From NCBI GenBank assembly GCA_937896665.1, contig CALBNS010000100.1, forward strand, positions 8,679-72,678: 64,000 nucleotides of DNA, given 5' to 3'. Source of the stretch: an uncultured Clostridia bacterium. GTDB lineage: Bacteria; Bacillota; Clostridia; Lachnospirales; Lachnospiraceae. Each line of letters starts with the position of its first letter. Within the stretch, counting starts at the first letter, position 1. A program made the translations under genes and the position numbers. A model generated the notes under the pieces. The model was not told the origin of the DNA. It ran no database searches and saw nothing but the letters and a program-made list of their open reading frames with translations. Below, piece by piece: positions 1 through 8,852 of this stretch.

Positions 1-615
1 GACAGAAGGCTTTCCGTCTAAATAAATTGCAATCACACCCGGCATCTTAATGTCATATGTTTTATTCAATAATTGTTTTACAAGCTCAGGTCCGCCTTCT
101 CCCATCGCCATTGTACCAAGAGCACCATAACGTGTGTGACTGTCAGAACCAAGGATCATTTTTCCGCCACCTGCGAGCATTTCTCTTGCAAACTGATGGA
201 TAACCGCCTGATGAGGAGGCACATACATACCGCCGTATTTTTTCGCACATGTCAGTCCAAACATGTGGTCATCCTCGTTAATTGTTCCGCCTACTGCACA
301 CAAACTATTGTGACAGTTTGTAAGTACATAAGGGATTGGAAATTTTTCCAGTCCGGAAGCCCTCGCCGTCTGGATAATTCCTACAAACGTAATATCATGT
401 GATGTCAATTTGTCAAATTTAATTTTCAGACGTTCCATGTCAGAGGAGATATTGTGCGCTTCCAAAATACCATATGCAATCGTATTCTTCGCAGCCTCTT
501 CTTTTGTCACTGAATGTCCAGTCTTTGCAGCAATCGCTGCCTGTGCATCACCTGTATCTTCCACAAGCTCTATGCCATTTAACAGATATGCACCTTGATT
601 ATATAATTTTATCAT
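1..615 (-). CDS. Aconitase-superfamily hydratase, 5' part (cut by window edge)
   Basis: The N-terminal 205 codons of a leftward gene that runs off the left edge. The start is the ATG at 615, seven bases after a strong GGAGG. The translation has the look of the aconitase/isopropylmalate isomerase fold: a Cys-containing stretch ([13 protein letters not shown]) and the conserved [18 protein letters not shown] segment, where aconitases carry substrate and cluster contacts. The order of motifs resembles the putative hydratases of the YbhJ type rather than classical AcnA or LeuC. The substrate cannot be told from this part. It lies directly downstream of a CdaR/PucR-type regulator on the same strand, which may control it. 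The family call is fairly firm; the specific reaction is unknown. Confidence 0.75.
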   Translation of the reverse strand, partial: MIKLYNQGAYLLNGIELVEDTGDAQAAIAAKTGHSVTKEEAAKNTIAYGILEAHNISSDMERLKIKFDKLTSHDITFVGIIQTARASGLEKFPIPYVLTNCHNSLCAVGGTINEDDHMFGLTCAKKYGGMYVPPHQAVIHQFAREMLAGGGKMILGSDSHTRYGALGTMAMGEGGPELVKQLLNKTYDIKMPGVIAIYLDGKPSV

Positions 616-640
616 CTTCAAGTTCCTCCTGATTTATTTT

Positions 641-1732
641 CTAATTCTCACTTCGTATAAATTTCAAATGTTCTGATACCATTAACGCTATCTTAAAAGT
701 AAGCGCATCATCAAATACACGAACATCAAGACCCGTGAGTTTCTGTATTTTTTCCAGCCGATACACCAAGGTATTTCTATGAATATAGAGTTTTCTTGCT
801 GTCTCAGAAATATTCAGATTATTCTCAAAAAAGCGATTTACAGTTCCCAAAGTTTCTTCATCAAATTGCTCCTCTGCTCTGCCTTCAAACACTTCTTTTA
901 GAAATAATTCGCACAGAGTCACTGGCAGTTGATGAATCAGTCGTCCAATGCCAAGCTCGTTGTATGCCAATATATGCTTACCCATATAAAAAATCTTTCC
1001 TACTTCCATGGCAACACCGGCTTCTTTATATGATTTGGAAACCTCTTTAAGACTATCCACAATCGTTCCATACGCAACCCGGACATTCATCATAGCTTCA
1101 GAATTAATGGTATCGACAATCATCTTCGCCATATCACTCACTTCTTTATAACCATCCGTTCTGTCCACTGTCCTAATCAGAATAACATGTCCCTCATCTA
1201 CTGCAGTAATAAAATCCCTCGTTCCTGATGTATACATACTCTTCAGTGTCTGAGTAGCAGCCTTGTCCTCATCATCGTTTGTCTCTACTATAAATACTAC
1301 CCGCCTGTTTTCACTCTCCAGACCAAGTTTCTTGGCCTGATTATAAATATCCACCAGCAGAAGGTTGTCCAACAGCAGATTTTGATAAAACTGATTCTTA
1401 TCTACACGGATTCTATATGCATGAAGCAGGCTTTCAAACTGACTGACGCAAAGTCTTCCCGCCACTTCAACCACTTCCATTCGCTCATGTATTGCTAAAA
1501 TATACACGGGTTCCAGATTATCGCAAATTAAAAAGAATGCCTCTTTTTCTCCAACCCTCTGGTTATCCTGTTCCGCAGCCTCCAGAAAATCAATCACCTT
1601 TTCCTGCAAATCGCTGCCCGGCTCAACCTCTCCCACAAGGCATGTTCCTTCTATGCTCCATATGGAGCAGCCTGCACCTATAATTCCACTAATATCATTT
1701 ATTGTCTTTTGTAATATGTGGTTTGGTAACAA
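641..1732 (-). CDS. CdaR/PucR-type transcriptional regulator
   Basis: A 363-residue protein ending in the PucR-type helix-turn-helix (residues about 307-326, NISETARKLYIHRNTLVYRL), typical of CdaR, PucR and related regulators of sugar diacid, purine or phenolic metabolism. The N-terminal 130 residues would be the sensory domain and residues about 135-270 a GGDEF-like middle domain, as in CdaR; the ligand cannot be read from sequence. The start is probably the TTG at 1732, preceded by AAGGAAGTGA; no in-frame ATG fits better. It ends 25 bases before the hydratase gene and is separated from pgi upstream by a terminator-like hairpin, so regulator and hydratase may form one transcription unit. Confidence 0.8.
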   Translation of the reverse strand: MLPNHILQKTINDISGIIGAGCSIWSIEGTCLVGEVEPGSDLQEKVIDFLEAAEQDNQRVGEKEAFFLICDNLEPVYILAIHERMEVVEVAGRLCVSQFESLLHAYRIRVDKNQFYQNLLLDNLLLVDIYNQAKKLGLESENRRVVFIVETNDDEDKAATQTLKSMYTSGTRDFITAVDEGHVILIRTVDRTDGYKEVSDMAKMIVDTINSEAMMNVRVAYGTIVDSLKEVSKSYKEAGVAMEVGKIFYMGKHILAYNELGIGRLIHQLPVTLCELFLKEVFEGRAEEQFDEETLGTVNRFFENNLNISETARKLYIHRNTLVYRLEKIQKLTGLDVRVFDDALTFKIALMVSEHLKFIRSEN

Positions 1733-1756
1733 TCCATCACTTCCTTATTTGACGTA

Positions 1757-1797
1757 GAAAGCCAAAGCTGCCACAATATGCGGTAACTCTGGCTTTT
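1757..1797 (-). terminator. Terminator-like hairpin after pgi
   Basis: Inverted repeat with outer arms AAAGCC/GGCTTT and inner arms around GCCAC/GCGGTA, lying between the stop of pgi and the start of the CdaR-type gene. The T-run on the leftward strand is short, so termination may be partial. Confidence 0.5.
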
Positions 1798-1801
1798 ATT
1801 T

Positions 1802-3151
1802 TTATAATCTCTTTAACAATTCTTCTCTTTCTTTTTCATATCCCGGTTTTCCAAGTAAAGCAAACATATTTTTCTTATAGCTTTCAACGCCCGGTTGGTC
1901 AAATGGATTAACACCTAAGATGTATCCGCTTACGCCACATGCAAATTCAAAGAAATAGAATAGCTGACCAAGATAGTACTCATTTTGTTCCGGAATATTA
2001 ACCATCAGGTTCGGTACATTACCGTCTGTATGGGCAAGGATTGTTCCGTTCATCGCACTCTTGTTAATAAAGTCAACTGATTTTCCTGCAAGATAGTTCA
2101 ATCCATCTAAATCTACCGGTTCTTCATTTAAAAGAATCTCTTCTGCCACATTTTCCACGTTCATTACAGTTTCAAACAAGATACGGTTACCATCCTGGAT
2201 AAACTGTCCCATAGAGTGAAGATCAGTTGTCAAATCTACTGCTGCAGGGAAGATACCTTTCTGATCTTTGCCTTCACTTTCACCGTATAATTGCTTCCAC
2301 CATTCAGATACATAGTGAAGTGATGGCTCATAATTTGCCAATACTTCGATTGCTTTTCCTTTGCGAAGTAAAATATTACGAATTGCTGCATATTTCAATG
2401 CATCATTTTCTTCAAATGGCAATTCAAGTGCTGCTTTTCTTCCTGCTGCTGCACCTTCCATCAATTTGTCGATATCTGCACCGCTTACTGCAATTGGAAG
2501 AAGACCCACTGCTGTAAGAACAGAGAAACGTCCTCCGACATCATCCGGTACTATGAAGCTTTCGTATCCTTCTTCAGTTGCAAGATTCTTAAGAGCTCCT
2601 CTTTCCTTATCCGTTGTAGCATAGATTCTCTTTGCTGCTTCTTCTTTTCCGTATTTCTTCTCCATCATCTCTTTGAATACACGGAATGCAATTGCAGGTT
2701 CTGTTGTAGTACCTGATTTTGAAATCATGTTAATTGAGAAATCACGATCGCCGATTACATCAATTAAATGCTTGATATATGTACTGCTGATGTTATTTCC
2801 TACAAAATAAATCTCTGGTGTCTTGCGAATTTCTTTTGAAACCACATTGTAGAAATTGTGTCTTAAGAACTCAATTGCCGCTCTTGCACCGAGGTAAGAA
2901 CCGCCAATACCGATTACCAACAATACTTCCGAATCATTTTGAATCTTTTCTGCCGCTTTTTTAATACGGGCAAATTCTTCTTTGTCATAATCAACAGGCA
3001 AATCAATCCAGCCAATGAAATCATTTCCTGCTCCCTGTCTGCTGACAAGTAAATCTTTCGCGTCTACAGCCAGCTTACTCATATATTTCACTTCATTTTC
3101 ACTGATAAATGTACTTGCTTTTGAATAGTCAAATGTTACTTTATTGCTCAT
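1802..3151 (-). CDS. pgi: Glucose-6-phosphate isomerase
   Basis: Converts glucose-6-phosphate to fructose-6-phosphate in glycolysis and gluconeogenesis (cytosol). The 449-residue protein has the two-SIS-domain layout and bacterial short-form length of Firmicute Pgi. Visible motifs are [16 protein letters not shown] near residue 72, the family signature [16 protein letters not shown] near residue 205, and KSGTTTEPA for sugar-phosphate binding. The ATG at 3151 is preceded by AAAGGAGAGG; ten codons open further upstream lack a ribosome-binding site and are left out. It stands alone on its strand, between a hypothetical membrane protein and the CdaR-type gene. Confidence 0.97.
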   Translation of the reverse strand: MSNKVTFDYSKASTFISENEVKYMSKLAVDAKDLLVSRQGAGNDFIGWIDLPVDYDKEEFARIKKAAEKIQNDSEVLLVIGIGGSYLGARAAIEFLRHNFYNVVSKEIRKTPEIYFVGNNISSTYIKHLIDVIGDRDFSINMISKSGTTTEPAIAFRVFKEMMEKKYGKEEAAKRIYATTDKERGALKNLATEEGYESFIVPDDVGGRFSVLTAVGLLPIAVSGADIDKLMEGAAAGRKAALELPFEENDALKYAAIRNILLRKGKAIEVLANYEPSLHYVSEWWKQLYGESEGKDQKGIFPAAVDLTTDLHSMGQFIQDGNRILFETVMNVENVAEEILLNEEPVDLDGLNYLAGKSVDFINKSAMNGTILAHTDGNVPNLMVNIPEQNEYYLGQLFYFFEFACGVSGYILGVNPFDQPGVESYKKNMFALLGKPGYEKEREELLKRL

Positions 3152-3217
3152 TTTTATCCTCTCCTTTTGTAAATTACACAATAATTAAATACATTTTACC
3201 AAATGAAGTCTATTTTA

Positions 3218-3898
3218 TCAAGCCAAAAACTCTTGGAGTATCTCCCGAATGCGGATTTCCCGGGCATTTTTCTCCCGTTCAGTCGATTTTTCCTGCAACG
3301 GAGACTCTTCCTCTTCCTCCTGTCTTGTCTGCTGCACTGCTAAAATATCCTCTTTTTCTTCCTCCAAGACAGTCTGATTTGCCTTTGCATACCTGTGTGC
3401 ACAGACATTTTCCAGATAATCCACAATATAATTCTCTGTCATCTGCAGCATATACTCATCATCTGTGGAAATATGTATCAAAAACAGCAGAACAACACCA
3501 ACGCTTGTCCAAATGCCATATTGAATCGTGAGTTCACCCATTCCGTCCAGACGGTAACCCGCAAGCATGCCCAGAGTTCCCAGAATTCCCAGAATCCACA
3601 TACATTTTTTTAATAATCCCCGCCATGTATATAACCGCAGGCCCAAAGTCTTATATTCAAAAATATACTTATTTACGAAAACTTCTACGTTCTGCACTCT
3701 GTCACTTACCATACTTGCATGTTCAAATTTTGCTTTTACAAGCTTCATTAGTTTATGATTACTCTTACCAATTTCGCCGGCCGATTTTACCATTTTTCTT
3801 AATGTAATCTGAGAAATGATTTTCCCTAGTACTCCCAATACCGCTGTAATCCCCATTGCGTAAAAAATAATGGATTTTGTTATAATTGTTTCCAACAT
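3218..3898 (-). CDS. Membrane protein of unknown function with charged coiled tail
   Basis: I do not recognise a named family. The 226 residues begin with a membrane segment (about 8-28), followed by a charged cytoplasmic-looking stretch, two further membrane segments (about 96-116 and 126-146), and a C-terminal tail from residue 170 that is very rich in Glu, Lys and Gln and probably helical. AAGGAGGGG precedes the ATG at 3898 at good spacing, and codon use matches the neighbours, so the gene is real. It runs in the same direction as mtnN upstream and pgi downstream, with 124 and 66 bases between them. Confidence 0.7.
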   Translation of the reverse strand: MLETIITKSIIFYAMGITAVLGVLGKIISQITLRKMVKSAGEIGKSNHKLMKLVKAKFEHASMVSDRVQNVEVFVNKYIFEYKTLGLRLYTWRGLLKKCMWILGILGTLGMLAGYRLDGMGELTIQYGIWTSVGVVLLFLIHISTDDEYMLQMTENYIVDYLENVCAHRYAKANQTVLEEEKEDILAVQQTRQEEEEESPLQEKSTEREKNAREIRIREILQEFLA

Positions 3899-4022
3899 AA
3901 AAACCCCTCCTTCTTTTTTGTAACTGCAATTATACAGTAAAAAAAGAAGCCAGGGGTTAAAATCGTTTTACAGAATTCTACACATCGGATGTGCCGCAAA
4001 TTTCTGTTTTGTCGATATTTAT

Positions 4023-4715
4023 TTATAATCTCGGAAGCAGATTCTTCATAAGCCTTACAGAATGGTCAATTGCCTTCTTTTCAAAGGTAGGATAATCCAT
4101 CGTCGCACTATTGTCAGCTTTGTCCGAAATTGCTCGGATAATGACACACGAAACTTTGTTCAGGTATGCTGCATGGGCAATCGCAGCGCCTTCCATCTCT
4201 GTACATTTGGCCGAAAAGGTCTTTACCAATCTGTCTTTCACCTCTGCCGAAGACACAAATTGGTCTCCACTCACAATACGTCCTGTAAATGTCTTGATAT
4301 CCGGATTGGCTTCTTCATTCGATGCTACCGCCTTCTTTACCAATTCTTCGTCTGCCGGAAACGAGAATGTGTCCATTCTCGGAATCTGTCCTACCGGATC
4401 GCCAAAAATACTTGCATCCATATCGTGCTCTACTGCATCTGTAGAAATCACCATATCACCGATATCAATATCCGCATCCAACGAACCTGCAATACCTGTA
4501 TTAATCAGGATGTCGGCACCGAAACGGTCCACAAGAATCTGTGCACAGAGGGCCGCATTCACTTTACCAATTCCACTCTTGACTACAACGGTCTCCTTCC
4601 CACACAACACTCCCTTGCAGAAATTCATAGAAGCATACTCAGTAGTCTCTTCAATCTCCATTGTATCTTTTAATAATGCTACCTCTTCCTCCATAGCTCC
4701 GATAATACCTATCAT
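4023..4715 (-). CDS. mtnN: 5'-methylthioadenosine/S-adenosylhomocysteine nucleosidase
   Basis: Hydrolyses methylthioadenosine and S-adenosylhomocysteine to adenine and the thio-sugar, recycling the by-products of methylation and polyamine synthesis. The 230-residue length is typical. The N-terminus IGIIGAMEEEV holds the acid/base Glu, TEMEGAAIAH near residue 172 holds the ribose-binding Met-Glu pair, and ISDKAD near 195 holds the catalytic Asp. GAGGAATTAATT precedes the ATG. It appears monocistronic. Confidence 0.95.
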   Translation of the reverse strand: MIGIIGAMEEEVALLKDTMEIEETTEYASMNFCKGVLCGKETVVVKSGIGKVNAALCAQILVDRFGADILINTGIAGSLDADIDIGDMVISTDAVEHDMDASIFGDPVGQIPRMDTFSFPADEELVKKAVASNEEANPDIKTFTGRIVSGDQFVSSAEVKDRLVKTFSAKCTEMEGAAIAHAAYLNKVSCVIIRAISDKADNSATMDYPTFEKKAIDHSVRLMKNLLPRL

Positions 4716-4821
4716 AATTAATTCCTCACATTCTTTTTATTCTTCATCTCAAAAGTTACTTTTTCAGATATATTATCGGAATTATATCATCTATGGGATA
4801 AATTCACAATCCAAATCATAA

Positions 4822-5112
4822 AAGTCATATCTGTGGAGAGTAATTCTCATCTTTGTTCTTGAAACAGACATAAGACGTCCGTTTTCGCACCTCTGCAGAT
4901 ATATTCAATGTGGCGGTGTTTCAGACCAGAAGTCAAAAGAGTCACTGTATGATGCAGACAGTTATGCCGGAACAGAAATAAGGGATGTGAGGGAAACAAG
5001 CAGCGAATTGAATATCCCCCGGGATATAGCACCCCTAAAAGTAAATGAAAAATATGGGATAACTTTGGAAGGAAGGGTTGAAGCATCCAAAACTCAAGTC
5101 TATTATATCTAG
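4822..5112 (+). pseudogene. Possible decayed C-terminal coding remnant
   Basis: This stretch would otherwise be 450 bases of intergenic DNA. On the + strand a frame is open for 97 codons from just after TAA (4819) to TAG (5110-5112) with no ATG, GTG or TTG start. Its last 68 codons read like a real protein: rich in Asp, Glu, Lys and Ser, few rare residues, ending in EASKTQVYYI. The opposite-strand frame here (4847-5143) has the Cys, His and Leu excess of a shadow. I infer a truncated, start-less remnant of unknown origin; coding may instead be chance. Confidence 0.35.
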
Positions 5113-5169
5113 TTTTTTCTTTTTTTCTCTGATATAATAGCAATATCTCAAATACTAGGAGGAATGATT

Positions 5170-5412
5170 ATGGAATTCAAACCATCAGGCGTTTGTTCAC
5201 GTCTTATCAAGTTAGAAGTAGAAGATGATATTATCCAACACGTAGAATTTGTTGGGGGATGTGCCGGAAACACACAGGGTGTTGCCCATTTAATTGAAGG
5301 TATGAAGGTAGACGATGCTCTTTCCCGTATCGAAGGCATCAAATGCGGTCCACGCCCAACTTCCTGCCCTGACCAATTAGCAAAAGCTTTAAGACAGGCA
5401 ACCGGAAGATAA
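5170..5412 (+). CDS. TSCPD-domain protein (TIGR03905-like)
   Basis: An 80-residue protein made almost entirely of a TSCPD domain, the Cys-rich module also found at the C-terminus of some B12-dependent ribonucleotide reductases. Visible are GGCAGNTQGV near residue 33 and the name-giving Thr-Ser-Cys-Pro-Asp run near residue 67, with further Cys at SGVCSRL and IKCGPR. Stand-alone copies are common in Clostridia; their role is not settled, and metal binding is a guess. Two ATGs lie close together; the one at 5170 is chosen because AGGAGG (5157-5162) sits seven bases before it. A TATAAT box lies at about 5135, and a good terminator follows. Confidence 0.85.
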   Translation: MEFKPSGVCSRLIKLEVEDDIIQHVEFVGGCAGNTQGVAHLIEGMKVDDALSRIEGIKCGPRPTSCPDQLAKALRQATGR

Positions 5413-5440
5413 TCTTTTAGCCGTAAATTTAGGCATAAAG

Positions 5441-5468
5441 AAAAGGAATGGTATTCCATTCCTTTTTT
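5441..5468 (+). terminator. Rho-independent terminator
   Basis: AAGGAATGG / CCATTCCTT arms around a four-base loop followed by a T-run, 28 bases after the TSCPD gene. Confidence 0.85.
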
Positions 5469-5473
5469 ACCCA

Positions 5474-5596
5474 TGGGGTCTGTTGCAGCCACTGCTGACT
5501 TCGCGAAACGCTTATTAGCGATGTGGTTCTCTAACGTAAGGTTTTTAATCTTATTTTTTTTGGTTTGCGTAACCGCAGTGGCTGCAACAGACCCCA
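5474..5596. repeat. 123-bp element bounded by 22-bp perfect inverted repeats
   Basis: The ends are exact inverted copies: TGGGGTCTGTTGCAGCCACT plus GC at 5474-5495 and its reverse complement at 5575-5596. The interior is partly palindromic as well (CGCGAAACG against GCGTAACC-like arms), then a T-rich centre. There is no coding capacity. Size and structure fit a MITE-like or REP-like non-autonomous element, or a long RNA hairpin ending the leftward gene upstream or the TSCPD transcript. Confidence 0.6.
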
Positions 5597-5619
5597 CAGA
5601 GATATGCCTATGGCAATCT

Positions 5620-6090
5620 TTAATCAATCAAAAGCGCTGATGTACAAGAACTACTCACATCTGAGCTAGCCGAGTGAATCGAGCGTACACGGTAGTAGCT
5701 TCCCTTTCCTACAGTAAGATATTTACTGATAGCAACCGAGCTATCGTACTCTTTTTCCGCAACCCATGATGTAACTCTAGCCCATGTGCCGCTGCTTGTC
5801 TTTCTCTCCACAATGGAATTAATCGTCACATTACATGCTCTGGCTGCAGTTGTCATACCTCCGGCGCCAATCTTCCCATTTCCCGCATCATTGATAACTG
5901 AAAATCCATCCCAAAGATACACACCATATGTACTGTATTCCATATGTCCAATCAATGCATCCTCTGTTAGGAGAAATGACATATCCACATCTTCTTCCTG
6001 TTCCTCTGCATAAGCTGTTGTATTATCCGTACAGATTACCATTGCACATAGCATTAATGCTAACAGCATCATTATAATGTTTTTCTTCAT
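5620..6090 (-). CDS. Small secreted protein, DUF6147-like
   Basis: A 156-residue exported protein with a clean signal peptide: Lys-rich start, hydrophobic core (about residues 6-20) and a likely cleavage near TAYA-EEQ at residue 28. The mature part has a conserved-looking block around EYSTYGVYLWDGFSVINDAG and a C-terminal beta-rich segment with YRVRSIHSA. It resembles proteins listed as DUF6147 in Lachnospiraceae; I am not certain of that number, and no function is known. AGGCAGG precedes the ATG. It is transcribed alone. Confidence 0.65.
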   Translation of the reverse strand: MKKNIIMMLLALMLCAMVICTDNTTAYAEEQEEDVDMSFLLTEDALIGHMEYSTYGVYLWDGFSVINDAGNGKIGAGGMTTAARACNVTINSIVERKTSSGTWARVTSWVAEKEYDSSVAISKYLTVGKGSYYRVRSIHSASSDVSSSCTSALLID

Positions 6091-6155
6091 TTTCCTGCCT
6101 CCTTACGTCCTTCTAATATATAGACACGCGAGAAGCAAAAAACTGACGCACTTTT

Positions 6156-6968
6156 TTAAAAAAATTCCAAGTTTTTTACAATTTTTTTAAATTCTATATC
6201 TCCTACATCTGCGACAAGTAAAAAATATTGTACGTCTTTATACGAAAACTGTGCAACCCAACGATTTTCTTGTTCGTCTTTAATAAAATATTTGGTTACA
6301 TTTATACAAACTTTTTCATTTTCTATTACATACGTGCCAACTATTTCATCCTCATTATCTAAACCAAATGATTGTGTTCTATAATTTAATTGCATTCGAA
6401 GTACAATTCCCCTATCTTCTTTTTTTCGATACGTCAATTGCGCACTTTGTATTTCATCATAAATCTCTACTTTTTGAAATTCCATTCCATCCGGCAGATA
6501 ATACAATCTGACCGGTGTAAAGCCAAACTCATCTTGTATCAACTGATAGGCTTCTTCCTCGTCTATAGTTTCAATCAGCTCAATTTTATCACTATCCGTA
6601 TTAACAAGTACCTGTTTTCTTCCTGCCATCATCTGTCCCACAACCTCTATCATCCTCTTTGGTCCACCGACACTGGTCACGCCGAGTGCCATTACCATAA
6701 TAAGTGAAGCAGCAAGAACCAGATACTTTCTGTACCTACGTTTCCTCTTATATACCTTTCCGAGCCGGATTAACTCTTGATCTTCCGGCGAGAGATTTTG
6801 ATATGCTTGTTTCTCTTCGTATTCACGAATTTGCTCCATAAGTTTGTTCTTTAGCTCAGGTGGTGCTTTCAGATCCGCAATCTCAGGATCATTCTCTACT
6901 TCTCGCATGATTTCATCTGCCTCCCTATTCATTTCATCTTGAAGAAACTCTTTAAACTCCTTACTCAC
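6156..6968 (-). CDS. DUF4367-like membrane anti-sigma factor
   Basis: A 270-residue protein with a charged cytoplasmic N-terminus of about 90 residues, one membrane segment (about 95-115) and an extracellular C-terminal domain of the DUF4367 kind (YYLPDGMEFQKVEIY near residue 175, ending KKIVKNLEFF). This layout is that of ECF anti-sigma proteins. The GTG at 6968 is preferred because GAGGGAG lies just before it; an open frame runs 26 codons further without a ribosome-binding site. Its likely partner is the ECF sigma gene at 8268-8825, on the same strand but separated by a murG paralogue on the opposite strand. Confidence 0.65.
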   Translation of the reverse strand: MSKEFKEFLQDEMNREADEIMREVENDPEIADLKAPPELKNKLMEQIREYEEKQAYQNLSPEDQELIRLGKVYKRKRRYRKYLVLAASLIMVMALGVTSVGGPKRMIEVVGQMMAGRKQVLVNTDSDKIELIETIDEEEAYQLIQDEFGFTPVRLYYLPDGMEFQKVEIYDEIQSAQLTYRKKEDRGIVLRMQLNYRTQSFGLDNEDEIVGTYVIENEKVCINVTKYFIKDEQENRWVAQFSYKDVQYFLLVADVGDIEFKKIVKNLEFF

Positions 6969-7069
6969 TTTTCTCCCTCTTTTCTCCACTCCGCTTTTGC
7001 ATTTCTCTTGACCTTTCCCCAAATACTGTATAATATTATTCATCATAGAGAAATTTTCGGAGGGATGTT

Positions 7070-8134
7070 ATGAAACGTATTGTATTAACCGGTGGTGGTA
7101 CAGCCGGCCATGTGACACCTAATATTGCTTTATTACCTCGCCTGAAAGAACTAGGATACGATATCCACTATATCGGTTCTTATACAGGCATTGAAAAAGA
7201 ATTAATTGAACAATTCCAGATTCCTTATCACGGAATTTCTTCTGGAAAACTCCGCCGCTATTTCAGTCTTGAGAATTTTTCTGATCCATTCCGTGTGCTG
7301 AAAGGATTTCAAGAAGCAAGCGCATTAATAAAAAAATTAAAACCTGATGTTATTTTTTCAAAAGGTGGTTTTGTTTCAGTCCCTGTCGTAATGGCAGGAA
7401 AAAGACGCCATGTGCCAACGATTATCCATGAATCTGATATGACTCCGGGACTTGCAAATCGCCTGTCCATTCCATCAGCAACAAAGGTATGCTGCAATTT
7501 CCCTGAGACTTTAGAACACCTTCCTAAAGACAAGGCCGTATTGACAGGTTCCCCTATCCGGCAGGAACTCTTATCCGGCAATAAAATAGCCGCGCTTAAA
7601 TTCTGCGGTCTCACACCTGACAAACCAGTCATTCTGATTATCGGTGGAAGCCTCGGTTCTGCAGCCGTGAACAATGCTGTACGTTCTATTCTGCCGGAAC
7701 TGTTAAAAGATTTTCAGGTTATCCATCTGTGTGGAAAAGATAAAACGGATGAATCCCTAAACTCTTTAAAAGGCTATGTACAGTTCGAATATATCCAGCA
7801 TGAACTGAAAGATTTATTCGCACTCACAGATATCGTAATCTCAAGAGCCGGCGCAAACGCAATATGCGAGCTTCTTGCATTGCGCAAGCCAAATTTGCTG
7901 ATACCACTCTCAGCAAATGCCAGCCGTGGCGACCAGATTTTAAATGCACGTTCTTTCGAACGTCAGGGATTCAGTATGGTTTTAGAAGAAGAGGAATTGA
8001 ACAAGGAAGTGCTTTTAGATGCTATCCAAAGATTATATGCAGAGAGAGATGTTTACATAGATGCTATGCTACAATCATCTCAGCAGGATTCTATCAATAC
8101 AATCATTAATCTTATCGAAGGTGCTGCTCGTTAA
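7070..8134 (+). CDS. murG: UDP-N-acetylglucosamine transferase, MurG
   Basis: Transfers GlcNAc from UDP-GlcNAc to lipid I to make lipid II at the inner face of the membrane. The 354-residue protein has the GT28 layout: Gly-rich loop GGGTAGHVTPNIAL (residues 8-21), KGGFVSVPVVMAG for acceptor and membrane contacts, the second-domain loop GGSLGSAAVN near 190, SRAGANAICEL near 262 and GDQILNA near 288. GGAGGGATGTT precedes the ATG. It stands alone, away from a division/cell-wall cluster, and could be either the only MurG or a paralogue; that needs the rest of the genome. Confidence 0.9.
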   Translation: MKRIVLTGGGTAGHVTPNIALLPRLKELGYDIHYIGSYTGIEKELIEQFQIPYHGISSGKLRRYFSLENFSDPFRVLKGFQEASALIKKLKPDVIFSKGGFVSVPVVMAGKRRHVPTIIHESDMTPGLANRLSIPSATKVCCNFPETLEHLPKDKAVLTGSPIRQELLSGNKIAALKFCGLTPDKPVILIIGGSLGSAAVNNAVRSILPELLKDFQVIHLCGKDKTDESLNSLKGYVQFEYIQHELKDLFALTDIVISRAGANAICELLALRKPNLLIPLSANASRGDQILNARSFERQGFSMVLEEEELNKEVLLDAIQRLYAERDVYIDAMLQSSQQDSINTIINLIEGAAR

Positions 8135-8188
8135 TATTGCGAATTAGCATGCAACAGTATGTGTCAGAAATTTAATTTATTGTAGAAA

Positions 8189-8213
8189 TAGGTGTCGTTT
8201 CGGCACCTTTTCT
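8189..8213 (+). terminator. Terminator after murG
   Basis: AGGTGTCG / CGGCACCT arms with a TTT loop, followed by TTTTCTTG. Confidence 0.7.
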
Positions 8214-8267
8214 TGTACAGTAAGTGATAAATCCTTTTTTACAAAAGCACCTTTTAGAAATTATTGT

Positions 8268-8825
8268 CTAAATCCAATTCGAAGCCTCTCTGTACTTCTT
8301 TTCATAATTCTTTCTAATCCACTGTTTTGCCCTATACAATCTACTATGTAATACCTCAAGTGTGATTCCGAGTTCATCTGCCGCCTCCGATTGTGGTTTT
8401 TCAAGGCAGTATACTAATATTAATGCCTCATACCATCCTCGATGCTCCACATATAAACGTCCTAATATACTCTGACACAGCTCACTTACTTCTTTTCTCC
8501 GTTCGCCTCTTATGTATTTTTCTTCTAATGAAATCTCGGCATCATCTTTCTCCACCAACACCTCAATCACTTCTCCGAACATCTCATACTGGCTGTCCCT
8601 ACTGTGATTGTAAACCATGTTTCTCGCTGTGCGAATCAACCATGGCCGAATACAGTCAAGCTTCACATTATCCATATGCAGATAAAATTTAAAGAACACA
8701 TTCTGCATAATCTCCTGTGATGCTTCATAGTCTTTTGTATAGTACATAGAAAGCTTAAAAATATCATCTGAATATGCTTCATAGATACTCTTAAATCTTT
8801 CCTCTTTTCTCGCCCTGTACTCCAC
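8268..8825 (-). CDS. ECF-type RNA polymerase sigma factor
   Basis: A 185-residue sigma-70 family protein with region 2 (FKSIYEAYSDDIFKLSMYYT, then the RPWLIRTARNMVYNH segment) and region 4 (SEAADELGITLEVLHSRLYR) ending in the usual basic recognition helix. The GTG at 8825 follows AAAGAGGAA at good spacing and is preferred to the GTG seven codons upstream. It starts 28 bases after the HIT gene on the same strand, so the two are probably co-transcribed. No anti-sigma gene follows directly; the nearest candidate is at 6156-6968. Confidence 0.85.
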   Translation of the reverse strand: MEYRARKEERFKSIYEAYSDDIFKLSMYYTKDYEASQEIMQNVFFKFYLHMDNVKLDCIRPWLIRTARNMVYNHSRDSQYEMFGEVIEVLVEKDDAEISLEEKYIRGERRKEVSELCQSILGRLYVEHRGWYEALILVYCLEKPQSEAADELGITLEVLHSRLYRAKQWIRKNYEKKYREASNWI

Positions 8826-8852
8826 AATAAATTCCTCTTTAAACACTGACTA

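Noticed and set aside
4847..5143. 98-codon frame on the - strand
   Set aside because: Cys-, His- and Leu-rich shadow composition and no ribosome-binding site; the + strand frame in the same DNA looks more like protein.
5148..5627. 159-codon frame on the - strand across the TSCPD gene
   Set aside because: Antisense to a recognised gene and crossing its terminator and the inverted-repeat element.
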